Counted from the stretch's first letter, positions 8,899 to 17,732 are shown. The stretch: 64,000 bases of DNA from Faucicola sp902506225 (GCA_902506225.1 LR733345.1:1860001-1924000); one strand, 5' to 3'. Program-made: numbers and translations. Notes: generated from the sequence alone by a model not told the origin.

Positions 8899-9114
8899 AA
8901 TAAAATCCTTTTGATGAGTTTTTATTAGATACTGTTGATAGATACGGCTGAGTGATAGCTGTGATATAGCAATGATAAGGATGGCTAATATGCCATTCTT
9001 TAAAACCAATTATAACTATCTATCATGAGCCATGACTAGCCCTTTTGGTCGAGACAGAGTACACTAAGTGCTAAATTTATCACTTGTATTGACTGTTAGA
9101 AATAAGGAACAACC

Positions 9115-11016
9115 ATGCCACAATATCGCTCAAAAACCTCCACGTCTGGCCGCAATATGGCGGGTGCACGCGCACTTTGGCGTGCAACCGGTATGACAGA
9201 TGAGGATTTTAACAAACCGATTATCGCGATTGCTAACTCGTTTACCCAGTTTGTACCCGGTCACGTACACCTAAAGGACTTGGGTCAGTTGGTTGCTCGC
9301 GAGATTGAAGCGGCAGGTGGTGTTGCCAAAGAATTTAACACCATTGCGGTGGATGATGGTATCGCCATGGGTCACTTGGGTATGCTCTATAGCTTGCCAA
9401 GCCGTGATTTAATTGCCGATAGTGTGGAGTATATGGTCAATGCCCACTGCGCCGATGCGCTGGTTTGTATCTCCAACTGCGACAAAATCACCCCTGGTAT
9501 GCTGATGGCAGCGATGCGCCTCAATATCCCAACGATTTTTGTGTCGGGGGGTCCAATGGAAGCGGGCAAAGTATTGGCATCCACGTTGGGCGATGGACAT
9601 ACCACCCATGAAACCGTGATGAATGAATTGGGTGAAAAAATTCGCAAACTTGACCTAGTCGACGCCATGATTGATGCGGCAGATGACTTGATTAGTGATG
9701 AAGATGTGGCACAAACTGAGCGCTCTGCTTGCCCAACTTGTGGCTCATGCTCAGGTATGTTCACTGCCAACTCGATGAACTGTTTGACCGAAGCCTTAGG
9801 CTTATCCCTGCCTGGTAATGGCTCGTTACTTGCCACTCACGCCAAACGTAAAGATTTATTCTTAGAAGCAGGTCGTCGTATCGTGGCACTTGCCAAACGT
9901 TATTATGAGCAAGATGACGCCAGCGTATTGCCACGCTCAATTGCGACCAAAGCGGCATTTGAAAACGCCATGAGCCTTGATATCGCCATGGGCGGCTCAA
10001 CCAATACGATTCTACATTTGCTTGCCGCTGCCCATGAAGCGCAAGTAGATTTTAAAATGGCGGATATTGACCGTCTAAGCCGCCGTGTGCCTTGTCTATC
10101 GAAAGTTGCCCCTGCAACGCAAAAATACCATATGGAAGACGTGCATCGCGCTGGGGGTGTGATGGCAATTTTAGCCGAGCTTGATCGCGCAAACCTACTG
10201 CAAACCGATGTCCCCACCGTGCATAGTGCTTCACTCAAAGCAGCGCTTAGCCAATGGGATATCATGAATCCTGATAATACCGAGGCACGTGAGCGTTATA
10301 TTGCAGCCCCAGGTGGGGTACGCACCACGCAAGCCTTTAGTCAAAACAATGCATGGTCAAATCTTGATGTCAACCGCGAATCTGGCTGTATCCGCAGCAA
10401 AGAATTTGCCTACTCACAAGACGGCGGTTTGGCGGTATTGTTTGGTAATATCGCTGAACGTGGCTGTGTCGTCAAAACAGCGGGCGTGGATGACAGCATC
10501 CTAAAATTTACTGGTCGCGCCCGTGTTTTTGAGAGTCAAGATGACGCCGTCGCAGCGATTTTGGCAGACCAAATTGTCGCAGGTGACATCGTGGTGATTC
10601 GCTATGAAGGTCCAAAAGGCGGTCCGGGTATGCAAGAGATGTTGTATCCGACCTCTTACCTAAAATCAAAAGGTCTGGGTAAAGCCTGTGCGCTACTTAC
10701 TGATGGTCGTTTTTCTGGGGGTACGTCGGGTTTATCCATCGGTCACGTCAGCCCAGAAGCCGCTGAAGGTGGTACCATCGGTCTGGTCAATGAAGGCGAT
10801 ACCATCGAGATTGATATCCCTAATCGCTCGATTCATTTGGCGGTTGATTTTGCCGAACTGGAAAAACGCCGAGAGGCGATGGTGAGCCATGGCAACCAAG
10901 CTTGGAAACCTGTCAATCGTGAGCGCCAAGTGTCAGCCGCCTTGCGGGCGTATGCAGCGATGACTACTAGCGCGGATACAGGCGCGGTGCGTGATGTCAG
11001 TCAAGTAGAGCGCTAA
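9115..11016 (+). CDS. ilvD: Dihydroxy-acid dehydratase IlvD
   Basis: This 633-residue enzyme of valine/isoleucine (and pantothenate) synthesis dehydrates 2,3-dihydroxy-isovalerate and -methylvalerate to the 2-keto acids. The protein begins PQYRSKTSTSGRNMAGARAL and has the Fe-S/Mg motifs CISNCDKITPGM (about 120-131) and SACPTCGSCSGMFTANSMNC (about 205-224). The substrate-loop block DGRFSGGTSGLSIGHVSPEA comes near the C-terminus, as in the [4Fe-4S]-type IlvD/Edd family. Length fits the E. coli enzyme (about 616) plus a short tail. The start is ATG behind AAGGAA. It is monocistronic, with a terminator at 11054-11087; no leader-peptide attenuator is visible upstream. Confidence 0.96.
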   Translation: MPQYRSKTSTSGRNMAGARALWRATGMTDEDFNKPIIAIANSFTQFVPGHVHLKDLGQLVAREIEAAGGVAKEFNTIAVDDGIAMGHLGMLYSLPSRDLIADSVEYMVNAHCADALVCISNCDKITPGMLMAAMRLNIPTIFVSGGPMEAGKVLASTLGDGHTTHETVMNELGEKIRKLDLVDAMIDAADDLISDEDVAQTERSACPTCGSCSGMFTANSMNCLTEALGLSLPGNGSLLATHAKRKDLFLEAGRRIVALAKRYYEQDDASVLPRSIATKAAFENAMSLDIAMGGSTNTILHLLAAAHEAQVDFKMADIDRLSRRVPCLSKVAPATQKYHMEDVHRAGGVMAILAELDRANLLQTDVPTVHSASLKAALSQWDIMNPDNTEARERYIAAPGGVRTTQAFSQNNAWSNLDVNRESGCIRSKEFAYSQDGGLAVLFGNIAERGCVVKTAGVDDSILKFTGRARVFESQDDAVAAILADQIVAGDIVVIRYEGPKGGPGMQEMLYPTSYLKSKGLGKACALLTDGRFSGGTSGLSIGHVSPEAAEGGTIGLVNEGDTIEIDIPNRSIHLAVDFAELEKRREAMVSHGNQAWKPVNRERQVSAALRAYAAMTTSADTGAVRDVSQVER

Positions 11017-11053
11017 TTTTTGCCCCCAACGACATTGCTATAAAAAAATTGTC

Positions 11054-11087
11054 AAAAAAGATCGATGGTATCTATCGGTCTTTTTTT
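11054..11087 (+). terminator. Rho-independent terminator after ilvD
   Basis: The arms AAAGATCGAT and ATCGGTCTTT (with G-U pairing) are followed by a T7 run. Confidence 0.75.
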
Positions 11088-11273
11088 AACGCCCTGAAAA
11101 ACGTTGCAAACCCCATACTTTATGCCCACGGTGTTAGATGCCATATAGGGTTTTTAAAAAGTGCGGTTTATAAAAGCATTATCCACATCGAATGAATTCT
11201 GCTAAAATACAATGTTTACATTTTTTTGATAATATATGCCAAATTTAATTTTGAAATACCTTAAGGAGCCGCT

Positions 11274-13946
11274 GTGAGCCGTCCGTTTTCTTCAGCCGAT
11301 ATACGTCAAGCTTTTATCAATTATTTTGCCGAAAATGGTCATACCCCAGTGGCATCATCGAGCCTAGTCCCACACAATGACCCTACCCTGCTATTCACCA
11401 ATGCCGGTATGAACCAATTTAAAGATGTGTTCTTAGGGATAGACAAACGCGATTATAAACGTGCAGTATCGTCGCAAAAATGTGTGCGCGCAGGCGGTAA
11501 ACACAATGACCTTGACAACGTCGGCTATACCGCGCGTCACCATACGTTTTTTGAGATGCTCGGTAATTTCTCGTTTGGCGATTACTTTAAACAACAAGCT
11601 ATCCCATTTTGTTGGGAGTTTTTGACATCTGATGAGTGGCTTGGATTACCCAAAGATAAACTTTATGTGACGGTGTATCACACCGATGATGAAGCCTTTG
11701 ATATTTGGCATAACGTGGTGGGCTTGCCTGCCGAGCGTATCATCCGCATTGGGGATAATAAAGGCGGTCAATACCAGTCAGATAATTTTTGGGCAATGGG
11801 TGACACAGGTCCTTGTGGTCCTTGTACCGAAGTATTTTATGACCACGGCGAGCATATTTGGGGCGGTCTGCCAGGTACACCTGAAGAAGACGGCGACCGT
11901 TTTGTCGAGATTTGGAACAACGTTTTTATGCAGTTTAACCGCCAAAAAGACGGCACCCTTGAAAAACTGCCTGCGCCAAGTGTCGATACGGGCATGGGGC
12001 TTGAGCGTATCAGCGCTATCATGCAAGGCGTGCATAGCAACTATGAAATCGATATGTTTACCCATCTCATGCAGCACGCGGCGCAAGTGATTGGCTTGCC
12101 AAACGATATCGACTTACAGTCTGAGCCATCACTCAAAGTGCTTGCCGACCATATCCGCTCGGTTTCCTTCTTAATTGCAGATGGCGTACTGCCAAGCAAT
12201 GAAGGTCGTGGTTATGTGCTGCGTCGTATCATCCGGCGCGCGGTTCGTCATGGCAACAAATTAGGCGCTACTGACAACTTCTTTTATAAGCTCGTCGCGC
12301 CACTTGCTCAAATCATGGGCGATGCCTATCCACAGCTTCGGGAACAGCAAGCCAACATTGAGCAAGCCATCTTAAAAGAAGAAGAACAATTTGCCAAAAC
12401 CTTATCACAAGGTCTCAAACTGCTATCCCAAGAATTAGATAGCTTAAAATCTGGCGATACTTTATCGGGTGCAACGGTGTTTAAACTGTATGACACGTAT
12501 GGTTTCCCTGCCGATTTGACGGCCGACATCGTGCGCGAACGCGAAATCAGCATTGATGAAGCCGGTTTTGAACAAGGCATGGCGCAGCAACGCGCCCGCG
12601 CCCGTGAAGCAGGTAAATTTGGCGTTGATTATAACCAATTGATTCAAGTTGACAGTGCCACTGAATTTTTGGGGTATGACAAAGCAGAACACAGCAGCAC
12701 TATCACCCATTTATACCTTGAGGGCAAATCGGCTGAACAATTGCAGGAAGGCGATGAAGGGGTCATCGTATTATCAGCAACGCCTTTTTATGCGGAAGGC
12801 GGTGGCCAAGCCGGTGAATTAGGCGACATCCAAACCGAAACCGGCGTATTTGAAGTCCAAGACACCAAAAAATCTGGTCAAGCCATCATCCATCATGGCG
12901 TGGTCAAAATGGGCAGTATCCACCAGGGTCAGTCAAGCGAAGCACGCGTCGCAAGCCAAGTACGCGCCATGAGTGCCAAAAACCACTCCGCCACTCACCT
13001 ACTGCATGCCGCCCTTCGTGAGCATCTTGGTACGGGTGTCACCCAAAAAGGGTCATTGGTCAATAGTGAGGTGTTGCGTTTTGACTTCTCGTATGACAAA
13101 GCCTTGACTGAGCAAGATATTATCACCATTGAAAACATCGTTAACCAACAAATCCTTGCCAACCAACCTGCCACTGTAGAAATGCTCAGTATGGCGCAAG
13201 CGCAAAACAAAGGCGCGATGGCATTGTTTGGTGAAAAATATGGTGACACGGTTCGCGTATTGTCGATGGGTACGTTAGATAAAGACGGCAAGCCTTTCTC
13301 CATCGAGCTATGTGGTGGTCTGCATGTACAACGCACGGGTGATATCGGCTTATTCAAAATTATCAGTGAGCAAGGTATCGCGGCAGGCATTCGCCGTATC
13401 GAAGCGGTGACAGGCATGGGCGCAGTCAAATATGTGCAACAAGGTGAAAAACAGCTCAATCAACTTGCCAGTCAGCTCAAAGCGAAGCGCGACGAAATCG
13501 CCGACCGTGTCAATCAACTGACCGACAAAACACGCGACCTTGAAAAACAACTTGAGCGTTTGCAGCAAAAATTGGCCAGCAGCCAAGCCAAAGACTTGAT
13601 CAACAACGTGCAAGATATCAATGGACAAAAAGTGCTGATTGCAAGCTTACAAGGCATGGATGGTAAAGCATTACGCACGATTGCCGATGACATGAAGTCA
13701 AAATTGCATGATGGCATCGTGGTGCTTGCTGGCGTGGCTGACGATAAAATTGCGCTGACTGCCAGTGTCGGCAAAGACTTAACCAGCAAAATCAAAGCCG
13801 GCGATATCATCAAACACTTAAGCGAGCAGCTTGGCGGTAAAGGCGGTGGTAAACCTGACTTTGCCCAAGGCGGCGCAACTGATGTGGCAGGATTGCCAAG
13901 CGTATTAGCAGCGCTACCAAATTGGTTGAGTGAGCGACTTGCCTAA
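11274..13946 (+). CDS. alaS: Alanyl-tRNA synthetase
   Basis: This 890-residue enzyme charges tRNA-Ala and edits mischarged Ser/Gly. The class II catalytic core starts SRPFSSADIRQAFINYF with motif 1 near FTNAGMNQFKDVFLG. Motif 2/3 blocks follow at RHHTFFEMLGNFSFGDYF and SVDTGMGLERI. The editing domain carries the zinc ligands NHSATHLLH and ELCGGLHVQRTGDIG. A coiled-coil linker and the C-Ala DHHA1 domain (GGKGGGKPDFAQGG) close the protein. The start is GTG at 11274, 5 bases after a strong AAGGAG. A long hairpin-like pairing (AAACCC near 11108 with GGGTTT near 11148) lies upstream but has no clear role. Confidence 0.97.
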   Translation: MSRPFSSADIRQAFINYFAENGHTPVASSSLVPHNDPTLLFTNAGMNQFKDVFLGIDKRDYKRAVSSQKCVRAGGKHNDLDNVGYTARHHTFFEMLGNFSFGDYFKQQAIPFCWEFLTSDEWLGLPKDKLYVTVYHTDDEAFDIWHNVVGLPAERIIRIGDNKGGQYQSDNFWAMGDTGPCGPCTEVFYDHGEHIWGGLPGTPEEDGDRFVEIWNNVFMQFNRQKDGTLEKLPAPSVDTGMGLERISAIMQGVHSNYEIDMFTHLMQHAAQVIGLPNDIDLQSEPSLKVLADHIRSVSFLIADGVLPSNEGRGYVLRRIIRRAVRHGNKLGATDNFFYKLVAPLAQIMGDAYPQLREQQANIEQAILKEEEQFAKTLSQGLKLLSQELDSLKSGDTLSGATVFKLYDTYGFPADLTADIVREREISIDEAGFEQGMAQQRARAREAGKFGVDYNQLIQVDSATEFLGYDKAEHSSTITHLYLEGKSAEQLQEGDEGVIVLSATPFYAEGGGQAGELGDIQTETGVFEVQDTKKSGQAIIHHGVVKMGSIHQGQSSEARVASQVRAMSAKNHSATHLLHAALREHLGTGVTQKGSLVNSEVLRFDFSYDKALTEQDIITIENIVNQQILANQPATVEMLSMAQAQNKGAMALFGEKYGDTVRVLSMGTLDKDGKPFSIELCGGLHVQRTGDIGLFKIISEQGIAAGIRRIEAVTGMGAVKYVQQGEKQLNQLASQLKAKRDEIADRVNQLTDKTRDLEKQLERLQQKLASSQAKDLINNVQDINGQKVLIASLQGMDGKALRTIADDMKSKLHDGIVVLAGVADDKIALTASVGKDLTSKIKAGDIIKHLSEQLGGKGGGKPDFAQGGATDVAGLPSVLAALPNWLSERLA

Positions 13947-13960
13947 TTAAAACTACCCCT

Positions 13961-13994
13961 AAAAAAACGCCGAATAATTTATTCGGCGTTTTTT
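13961..13994 (+). terminator. Rho-independent terminator after alaS
   Basis: The perfect 12-bp arms AACGCCGAATAA and TTATTCGGCGTT are flanked by A- and T-runs. Confidence 0.9.
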
Positions 13995-14021
13995 ATGCGG
14001 CTATATTTATGCGGCTATATA
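13994..14021. repeat. 14-bp tandem duplication
   Basis: TATGCGGCTATATT is followed at once by TATGCGGCTATATA (13 of 14 identical), immediately downstream of the alaS terminator. Confidence 0.85.
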
Positions 14022-14104
14022 AGGCATGCGTTTAATCAGGCTTAATCAAAGCGTTATTTACTTTAGCCAAACATTCGGTATCATAAAGTCTAAAGCACAT
14101 TGTG

Positions 14105-14152
14105 TATAATCGTCTCTATAATCGCATTTATAGTCGTATCTATAATCACATC
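14105..14152. repeat. 12-bp tandem repeat (4 copies), each with a TATAAT-like word, upstream of yghU
   Basis: The units are TATAATCGTCTC, TATAATCGCATT, TATAGTCGTATC and TATAATCACATC. Three of the four begin with a perfect TATAAT hexamer, so several overlapping -10 elements spaced 12 bp apart lie 75-120 bp before the yghU start codon. Confidence 0.85.
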
Positions 14153-14227
14153 TAGCATCTTATCAACTAAAGAAGCTTTAAAACACGCCTAGCGCTTTAA
14201 AATACTTATAATCAATAAGGAAACATC

Positions 14228-15019
14228 ATGGACAATCATTATCAGCCCCCAAAAATTTGGACAAATGATAGCCAAAACGGTGGCAAATTTGCCAGTACCA
14301 ACCGACCCACCGCAGGGGCAACCCACGAGCAACATTTACCGATTGGTAACAACCCTTTGCAGCTTTACAGCTTAAACACGCCAAACGGTATCAAAATCAA
14401 TATGTTACTTGAAGAATTGGCAGCGCTTGGTATTGAAGGCGCACAGTATGACGCCTACAAAATCGACATTATGAATGGCGATCAATTTGGCTCGGATTTT
14501 GTTGCTATCAATCCCAATTCTAAAATTCCTGCACTGGTGGATAACAGTGTTAATCCACCGATTAAACTGTTTGAATCAGGCGCTATTTTGCTATACCTTG
14601 CCGAAAAGTTTGGGCAGTTTATCCCAGCAGAGACCGCCAAACGTGCCGAATGTCTGTCATGGTTGTTTTGGCAAATGGGCGCTGCACCCTATGTCGGTGG
14701 CGGCTTTGGGCATTTTTATGCGTATGCCCCAGAGAAGTTTGAATATGCCATCAATCGTTTTACCATGGAAACTAAACGCCAATTGGATTTACTTGACCAA
14801 CATTTAGCGACTCACACGTTTATGGTAGGTAATGACTACAGTATCGCGGATATCGCGATTTGGTCATGGTATGGTCAGTTGGCACTGGGCAAATTGTATA
14901 ACGCTGGCGAGTTTTTACAAGTACAAAACTACATCCACCTACAACGCTGGGCAAAAAACTTGCATGACCGCCCTGCCGTGCAACGCGCTGTAACCTTACC
15001 GCTACAACCAATTGCCTAA
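14228..15019 (+). CDS. yghU: Glutathione S-transferase family disulfide-bond oxidoreductase YghU
   Basis: This 263-residue cytosolic protein aligns from end to end with E. coli YghU as I recall it. The N-terminal extension reads YQPPKIWT…STNRPTAGATHE, and the thioredoxin-like domain has PLQLYSLNTPNGIKINMLLEEL and VAINPNSKIPAL with FESGAILLYLAEKFG (glutathione site). The helical domain contains GGGFGHFYAYAPEKFEYAINRFTME-type sequence. YghU binds two glutathiones and reduces organic hydroperoxides/disulfides. The E. coli C-terminal tail of about 25 residues is shorter here. The start is ATG behind AATAAGGAAA. The gene is alone, preceded by the 12-bp repeat cluster. Confidence 0.92.
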   Translation: MDNHYQPPKIWTNDSQNGGKFASTNRPTAGATHEQHLPIGNNPLQLYSLNTPNGIKINMLLEELAALGIEGAQYDAYKIDIMNGDQFGSDFVAINPNSKIPALVDNSVNPPIKLFESGAILLYLAEKFGQFIPAETAKRAECLSWLFWQMGAAPYVGGGFGHFYAYAPEKFEYAINRFTMETKRQLDLLDQHLATHTFMVGNDYSIADIAIWSWYGQLALGKLYNAGEFLQVQNYIHLQRWAKNLHDRPAVQRAVTLPLQPIA

Positions 15020-15066
15020 ATTCATAACTTTTGGTTCACAATACCCATCCAATTTTCAGCCAGTCA

Positions 15067-15101
15067 TTTGGGGATTTTTGGCAATTTTGCCTTGCCCCAA
15101 A
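15067..15101 (+). terminator. Stem-loop after yghU (possible terminator, weak)
   Basis: The arms TTTGGGG and CCCCAAA enclose an inner GGCA/TGCC hairpin. It has no T-run after it, so termination would be inefficient. It may instead be part of the lysC leader. Confidence 0.4.
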
Positions 15102-15121
15102 ATTGGGAAATATGGTATAAA
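15092..15121 (+). promoter_or_regulatory. Candidate sigma-70 promoter for lysC
   Basis: TTGCCC (15092-15097) and TATAAA (15116-15121) are spaced 18 bp apart. They would give a leader of about 120 nt before the lysC ATG. I looked for lysine-riboswitch features in this leader and found none. Confidence 0.4.
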
Positions 15122-15247
15122 GTACCGTTTAATTTACGTTTCGTGACATTGTAAACAATCTGCTAAGCAATCCATCAGGCACTTGGTATGGCAAGTCTTA
15201 GATAGCGATGGCAAGCAGTGTCCACGATATTATAGGGTGTATTGACA

Positions 15248-16531
15248 ATGGCTTTAATCGTACAAAAATACGGTGGTACGTCGATGGGTAGTGTCGAACG
15301 TATCAAAAATGTGGCACAGCGCGTCAAACGTTGGCATGACAATGGTCATCAAGTGGTGGTGGTTGTCTCTGCCATGAGTGGTGAAACCAATCGCTTGATT
15401 GATTTGGCACGTCAAATCAGTAAAGAGCCGAACGCTCGTGAATACGACCAAATGGTGTCAACCGGTGAGCAAGTCTCGATTTCTTTACTTGCTATGGCAC
15501 TCAACGAAATTGGTGTGAGCGCCAAGTCAATGACGGGTGGACAAGTGGCGATTCGTACCGATGATAGTCATACCAAAGCCCGTATCCAACATATCGATGA
15601 TAGTCAGCTTCGCGCCGCACTCGATGCTGGTATGGTCGTTGTAGTGGCGGGTTTCCAAGGGGTGGATGAAAAAGGTGACATCAACACCTTAGGTCGGGGT
15701 GGCTCGGACACCACCGGGGTTGCATTGGCTGCTGCCCTATCTGCCGATGAATGTCAAATCTATACCGATGTTGACGGCGTGTATACTACGGATCCACGGG
15801 TGACACCAAAAGCCAAAAAATTATCAAAAATTACCTTTGAAGAAATGCTAGAAATGGCAAGCCTTGGCTCAAAAGTGTTGCAAATTCGCTCGGTTGAATT
15901 TGCCGGAAAATACCAAGTACCACTGCGTGTTTTATCCAGTTTTGATGAAAACGCCGATGGTCAATTCGATGATGATTTTAAAAAGAATGTAGGTACATTA
16001 ATTACCACCGATGAGGGAGACAGCATGGAACAACCAATTATTTCGGGCATCGCCTTTAACCGTGACGAAGCTAAAGTATCTATTTTAGCAGTGCCTGATC
16101 GTCCTGGTATTGCGTCATCGATTCTAAGCCCGATCAGTGCTGCCAATATCGAAATCGATATGATTATCCAAAACATCGCAGAAAATGGATTGACCGACTT
16201 TACCTTTACCGTTAACCGTGGGGATTTTGATAAAACCCTAGCGATTTTAGGTGACAATCTTGCTGAGATTGGCGGCAAAGAAATCGTGAGCAATAACAAA
16301 GTGGTTAAAGTATCACTGGTGGGTGTGGGGATGCGTTCACATGCAGGCGTAGCAAGCAAAATGTTTGAAACACTGGCAGAAAACAACATCAATATCCAAA
16401 TGATTTCTACCAGCGAAATCAAAATCTCGGTACTGATTCAAGAAGAACAACTGGAAAAAGCGGTTAAAGCGTTACATACCGCTTTTGGTCTTGACCGTGA
16501 AGACGGTGAAAGCAAGGTTGCTGGATTATAA
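15248..16531 (+). CDS. lysC: Aspartate kinase, alpha/full-length form
   Basis: This enzyme phosphorylates aspartate, the first step toward lysine, threonine, methionine and diaminopimelate. The kinase domain (1 to about 245) shows VQKYGGTSMGS (ATP/aspartate site), STGEQVSISLLAMAL and GRGGSDTTGVALAAAL, then DGVYTTDPR. Two ACT domains follow: AKVSILAVPDRPGIASSIL and VKVSLVGVGMRSHAGVASKMF, which sense Lys/Thr. I chose ATG 15248 (MALIVQKYGG, 427 residues) with AGGGTG 8 bases upstream, rather than the TTG 6 bases earlier. The gene also contains an internal beta-subunit start at 16025. A strong terminator follows. Confidence 0.95.
   Translation: MALIVQKYGGTSMGSVERIKNVAQRVKRWHDNGHQVVVVVSAMSGETNRLIDLARQISKEPNAREYDQMVSTGEQVSISLLAMALNEIGVSAKSMTGGQVAIRTDDSHTKARIQHIDDSQLRAALDAGMVVVVAGFQGVDEKGDINTLGRGGSDTTGVALAAALSADECQIYTDVDGVYTTDPRVTPKAKKLSKITFEEMLEMASLGSKVLQIRSVEFAGKYQVPLRVLSSFDENADGQFDDDFKKNVGTLITTDEGDSMEQPIISGIAFNRDEAKVSILAVPDRPGIASSILSPISAANIEIDMIIQNIAENGLTDFTFTVNRGDFDKTLAILGDNLAEIGGKEIVSNNKVVKVSLVGVGMRSHAGVASKMFETLAENNINIQMISTSEIKISVLIQEEQLEKAVKALHTAFGLDREDGESKVAGL
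16025..16531 (+). CDS. Aspartate kinase beta subunit from an internal in-frame start (lysC-beta)
   Basis: Within lysC, GAGGGAG is followed 5 bases later by an in-frame ATG at 16025, giving a 168-residue product made of the two ACT domains (MEQPIISGIAFNRDEAKVSI…). The internal start falls at the kinase/ACT boundary. It corresponds to the known lysC-beta start in Corynebacterium and Bacillus alpha2-beta2 aspartokinases, where the small chain is the regulatory subunit. The ribosome site and start are seen in the sequence; use in vivo is inferred from that family precedent. Confidence 0.7.
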   Translation: MEQPIISGIAFNRDEAKVSILAVPDRPGIASSILSPISAANIEIDMIIQNIAENGLTDFTFTVNRGDFDKTLAILGDNLAEIGGKEIVSNNKVVKVSLVGVGMRSHAGVASKMFETLAENNINIQMISTSEIKISVLIQEEQLEKAVKALHTAFGLDREDGESKVAGL

Positions 16532-16556
16532 GAAATTTGTAATTCTCCACAAAAAC

Positions 16557-16597
16557 AAGGTTAATATCCGCGTTTTGCGGGTGTTAACCTTTTTTTT
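16557..16597 (+). terminator. Rho-independent terminator after lysC
   Basis: The long arms AAGGTTAA-x-ATCCGCG and CGGGT-GTTAACCTT close a small loop and are followed by T8. Confidence 0.88.
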
Positions 16598-16739
16598 ACT
16601 TCTGCATTTCGTTTATAATGGTATCTCGTTTATTGGGCACAAACGCAACTAACCCCTCAATGCCTATTTTGACTGTTGGCAAATAGCCGCCGTGCATGAT
16701 GAGTTCGCTTAAATTATGCCCTTGCAGTCTGTCTTTAAC

Positions 16740-16759
16740 GTATCATTGGGCAATGATAC
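16740..16759. promoter_or_regulatory. Perfect 9-bp inverted repeat upstream of csrA
   Basis: GTATCATTG-GG-CAATGATAC is a near-perfect palindrome about 90 bp before the csrA start. It could be an operator or an RNA hairpin in the leader. The protein that would bind it is unknown. Confidence 0.45.
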
Positions 16760-16849
16760 ATGATAATATATTTGACGAATTTAGCTAATTTATCGTTGAA
16801 TCATCATAGGACATTGATGGTACTTGTTGCGACATAAGGAGTGTGACGC

Positions 16850-17290
16850 ATGTTAATTTTGACTCGCCGTGTTGGCGAAACGTTAATGATCGGTGACGAA
16901 GTCAGTGTCACCGTACTGGGTGTAAAAGGTAACCAAGTCAGACTGGGCGTCAATGCGCCAAAAGACATTGCCGTACACCGTGAAGAGATTTATCAAAGAA
17001 TTTTGCATGAACGAACTGGGCATGAACGGACTGGGCATGAACGCATGGGTTATGATACTCACCCAGTCGATTTTGCCGCCCATGATAGAATGGGTCAAGA
17101 CCGCAGTGGTTTTGGGGCAGCCAGCCATGAGGCCTTTCCCCAAGAGCGCAGTAAACCCTCTCAACCGCGCAACAGCGGTCAGCAACTGCATCATTTAGAA
17201 AACCGTATGGAAAACCGCGGTTTTGGTCAGACCAACAATAATTTTAACCCAGCGTTTGATCCGTTTGAGGACGATTATTTTAATCGTTAA
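16850..17290 (+). CDS. csrA: Carbon storage regulator CsrA with about 90-residue disordered C-terminal extension
   Basis: CsrA is a dimeric RNA-binding protein that represses or activates translation by binding GGA motifs in mRNA leaders. Residues 1-51 (MLILTRRVGETLMIGDEVSV… VHREEIYQRI) are almost identical to E. coli CsrA and keep the RNA-binding Arg/Leu of the first strand and Arg44. A typical CsrA stops near residue 61, but this one continues to 146. It starts with an exact 5-residue repeat (HERTG HERTG HERMG, from a 15-bp DNA repeat), then continues with a Gln/Asn/Ser/Phe-rich low-complexity tail ending in acidic DPFEDDYFNR. The start is ATG behind AAGGAG. The stop codon overlaps an ATG, but the next gene has its own site 33 bp on. 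Confidence 0.95.
   Translation: MLILTRRVGETLMIGDEVSVTVLGVKGNQVRLGVNAPKDIAVHREEIYQRILHERTGHERTGHERMGYDTHPVDFAAHDRMGQDRSGFGAASHEAFPQERSKPSQPRNSGQQLHHLENRMENRGFGQTNNNFNPAFDPFEDDYFNR
17006..17050. repeat. 15-bp tandem repeat (3 copies) within csrA
   Basis: The units are CATGAACGAACTGGG, CATGAACGGACTGGG and CATGAACGCATGGGT. They encode HERTG/HERTG/HERMG at the junction between the conserved CsrA core and its tail. Confidence 0.9.
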
Positions 17291-17322
17291 TGACGGTCGC
17301 TATTTTGACTTTTGGAGTAACT

Positions 17323-17682
17323 ATGAGCGCTATTGATAAGCTAGAACTATCAAAACTATTAGCTAAATTAGAAAACAAATCGCTAGATTTTGCTTCTGTG
17401 CTAGCTATTATCGATAGTTACTATGACTATCACCCAACTGAGTTTGTCAATGGCGAAGTGCACAATGCGGCTGGCGAAAATGAAGGCAGTGCGAAAGTAT
17501 TCGGCTTTGCGCTACTCAACCACTTGACACAACAAGATACGCTAAAACTGTTTGCTGAGCACTATGACAGTGTTAAAGCAGAGCCAAAAGGTACAAACCA
17601 TGCCAATATCCGTAACTTTAGCTTTTTTGGCTGGCAAGGCTTTTTGATGCAGCGTAACTGTTTAACCCCAAAAGCGGCATAA
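17323..17682 (+). CDS. HopJ type III effector-like family protein
   Basis: This small cytosolic protein of 119 residues contains the family blocks DFASVLAIIDSYYDYHPTEF, GENEGSAKVFGFALLN and ANIRNFSFFGWQGFLM. They match the HopJ family, which is widespread in free-living gammaproteobacteria despite its 'type III effector' name; there is no evidence for secretion here. The frame opens earlier at an ATG overlapping the csrA stop codon, but GGAG 5 bases before ATG 17323 marks the likely start. It follows csrA by 32 bp and is probably co-transcribed. Function is unknown. Confidence 0.75.
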   Translation: MSAIDKLELSKLLAKLENKSLDFASVLAIIDSYYDYHPTEFVNGEVHNAAGENEGSAKVFGFALLNHLTQQDTLKLFAEHYDSVKAEPKGTNHANIRNFSFFGWQGFLMQRNCLTPKAA

Positions 17683-17732
17683 CTTCTTTTAATATGCTTA
17701 AGTCTTAAAATCTAACCGTTTTTTGCGTCAAA

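Noticed and set aside
9387..9836. Minus-strand frames inside ilvD
   Set aside because: They are antisense shadows of a strongly conserved enzyme gene.
11108..11155. Second terminator or attenuator before alaS (AAACCC/GGGTTT pairing)
   Set aside because: The loop is over 30 bases and the stem has a mismatch; pairing is too weak to call.
15020..15247. Lysine riboswitch in the lysC leader
   Set aside because: The conserved lysine-riboswitch core sequences were looked for and not found.
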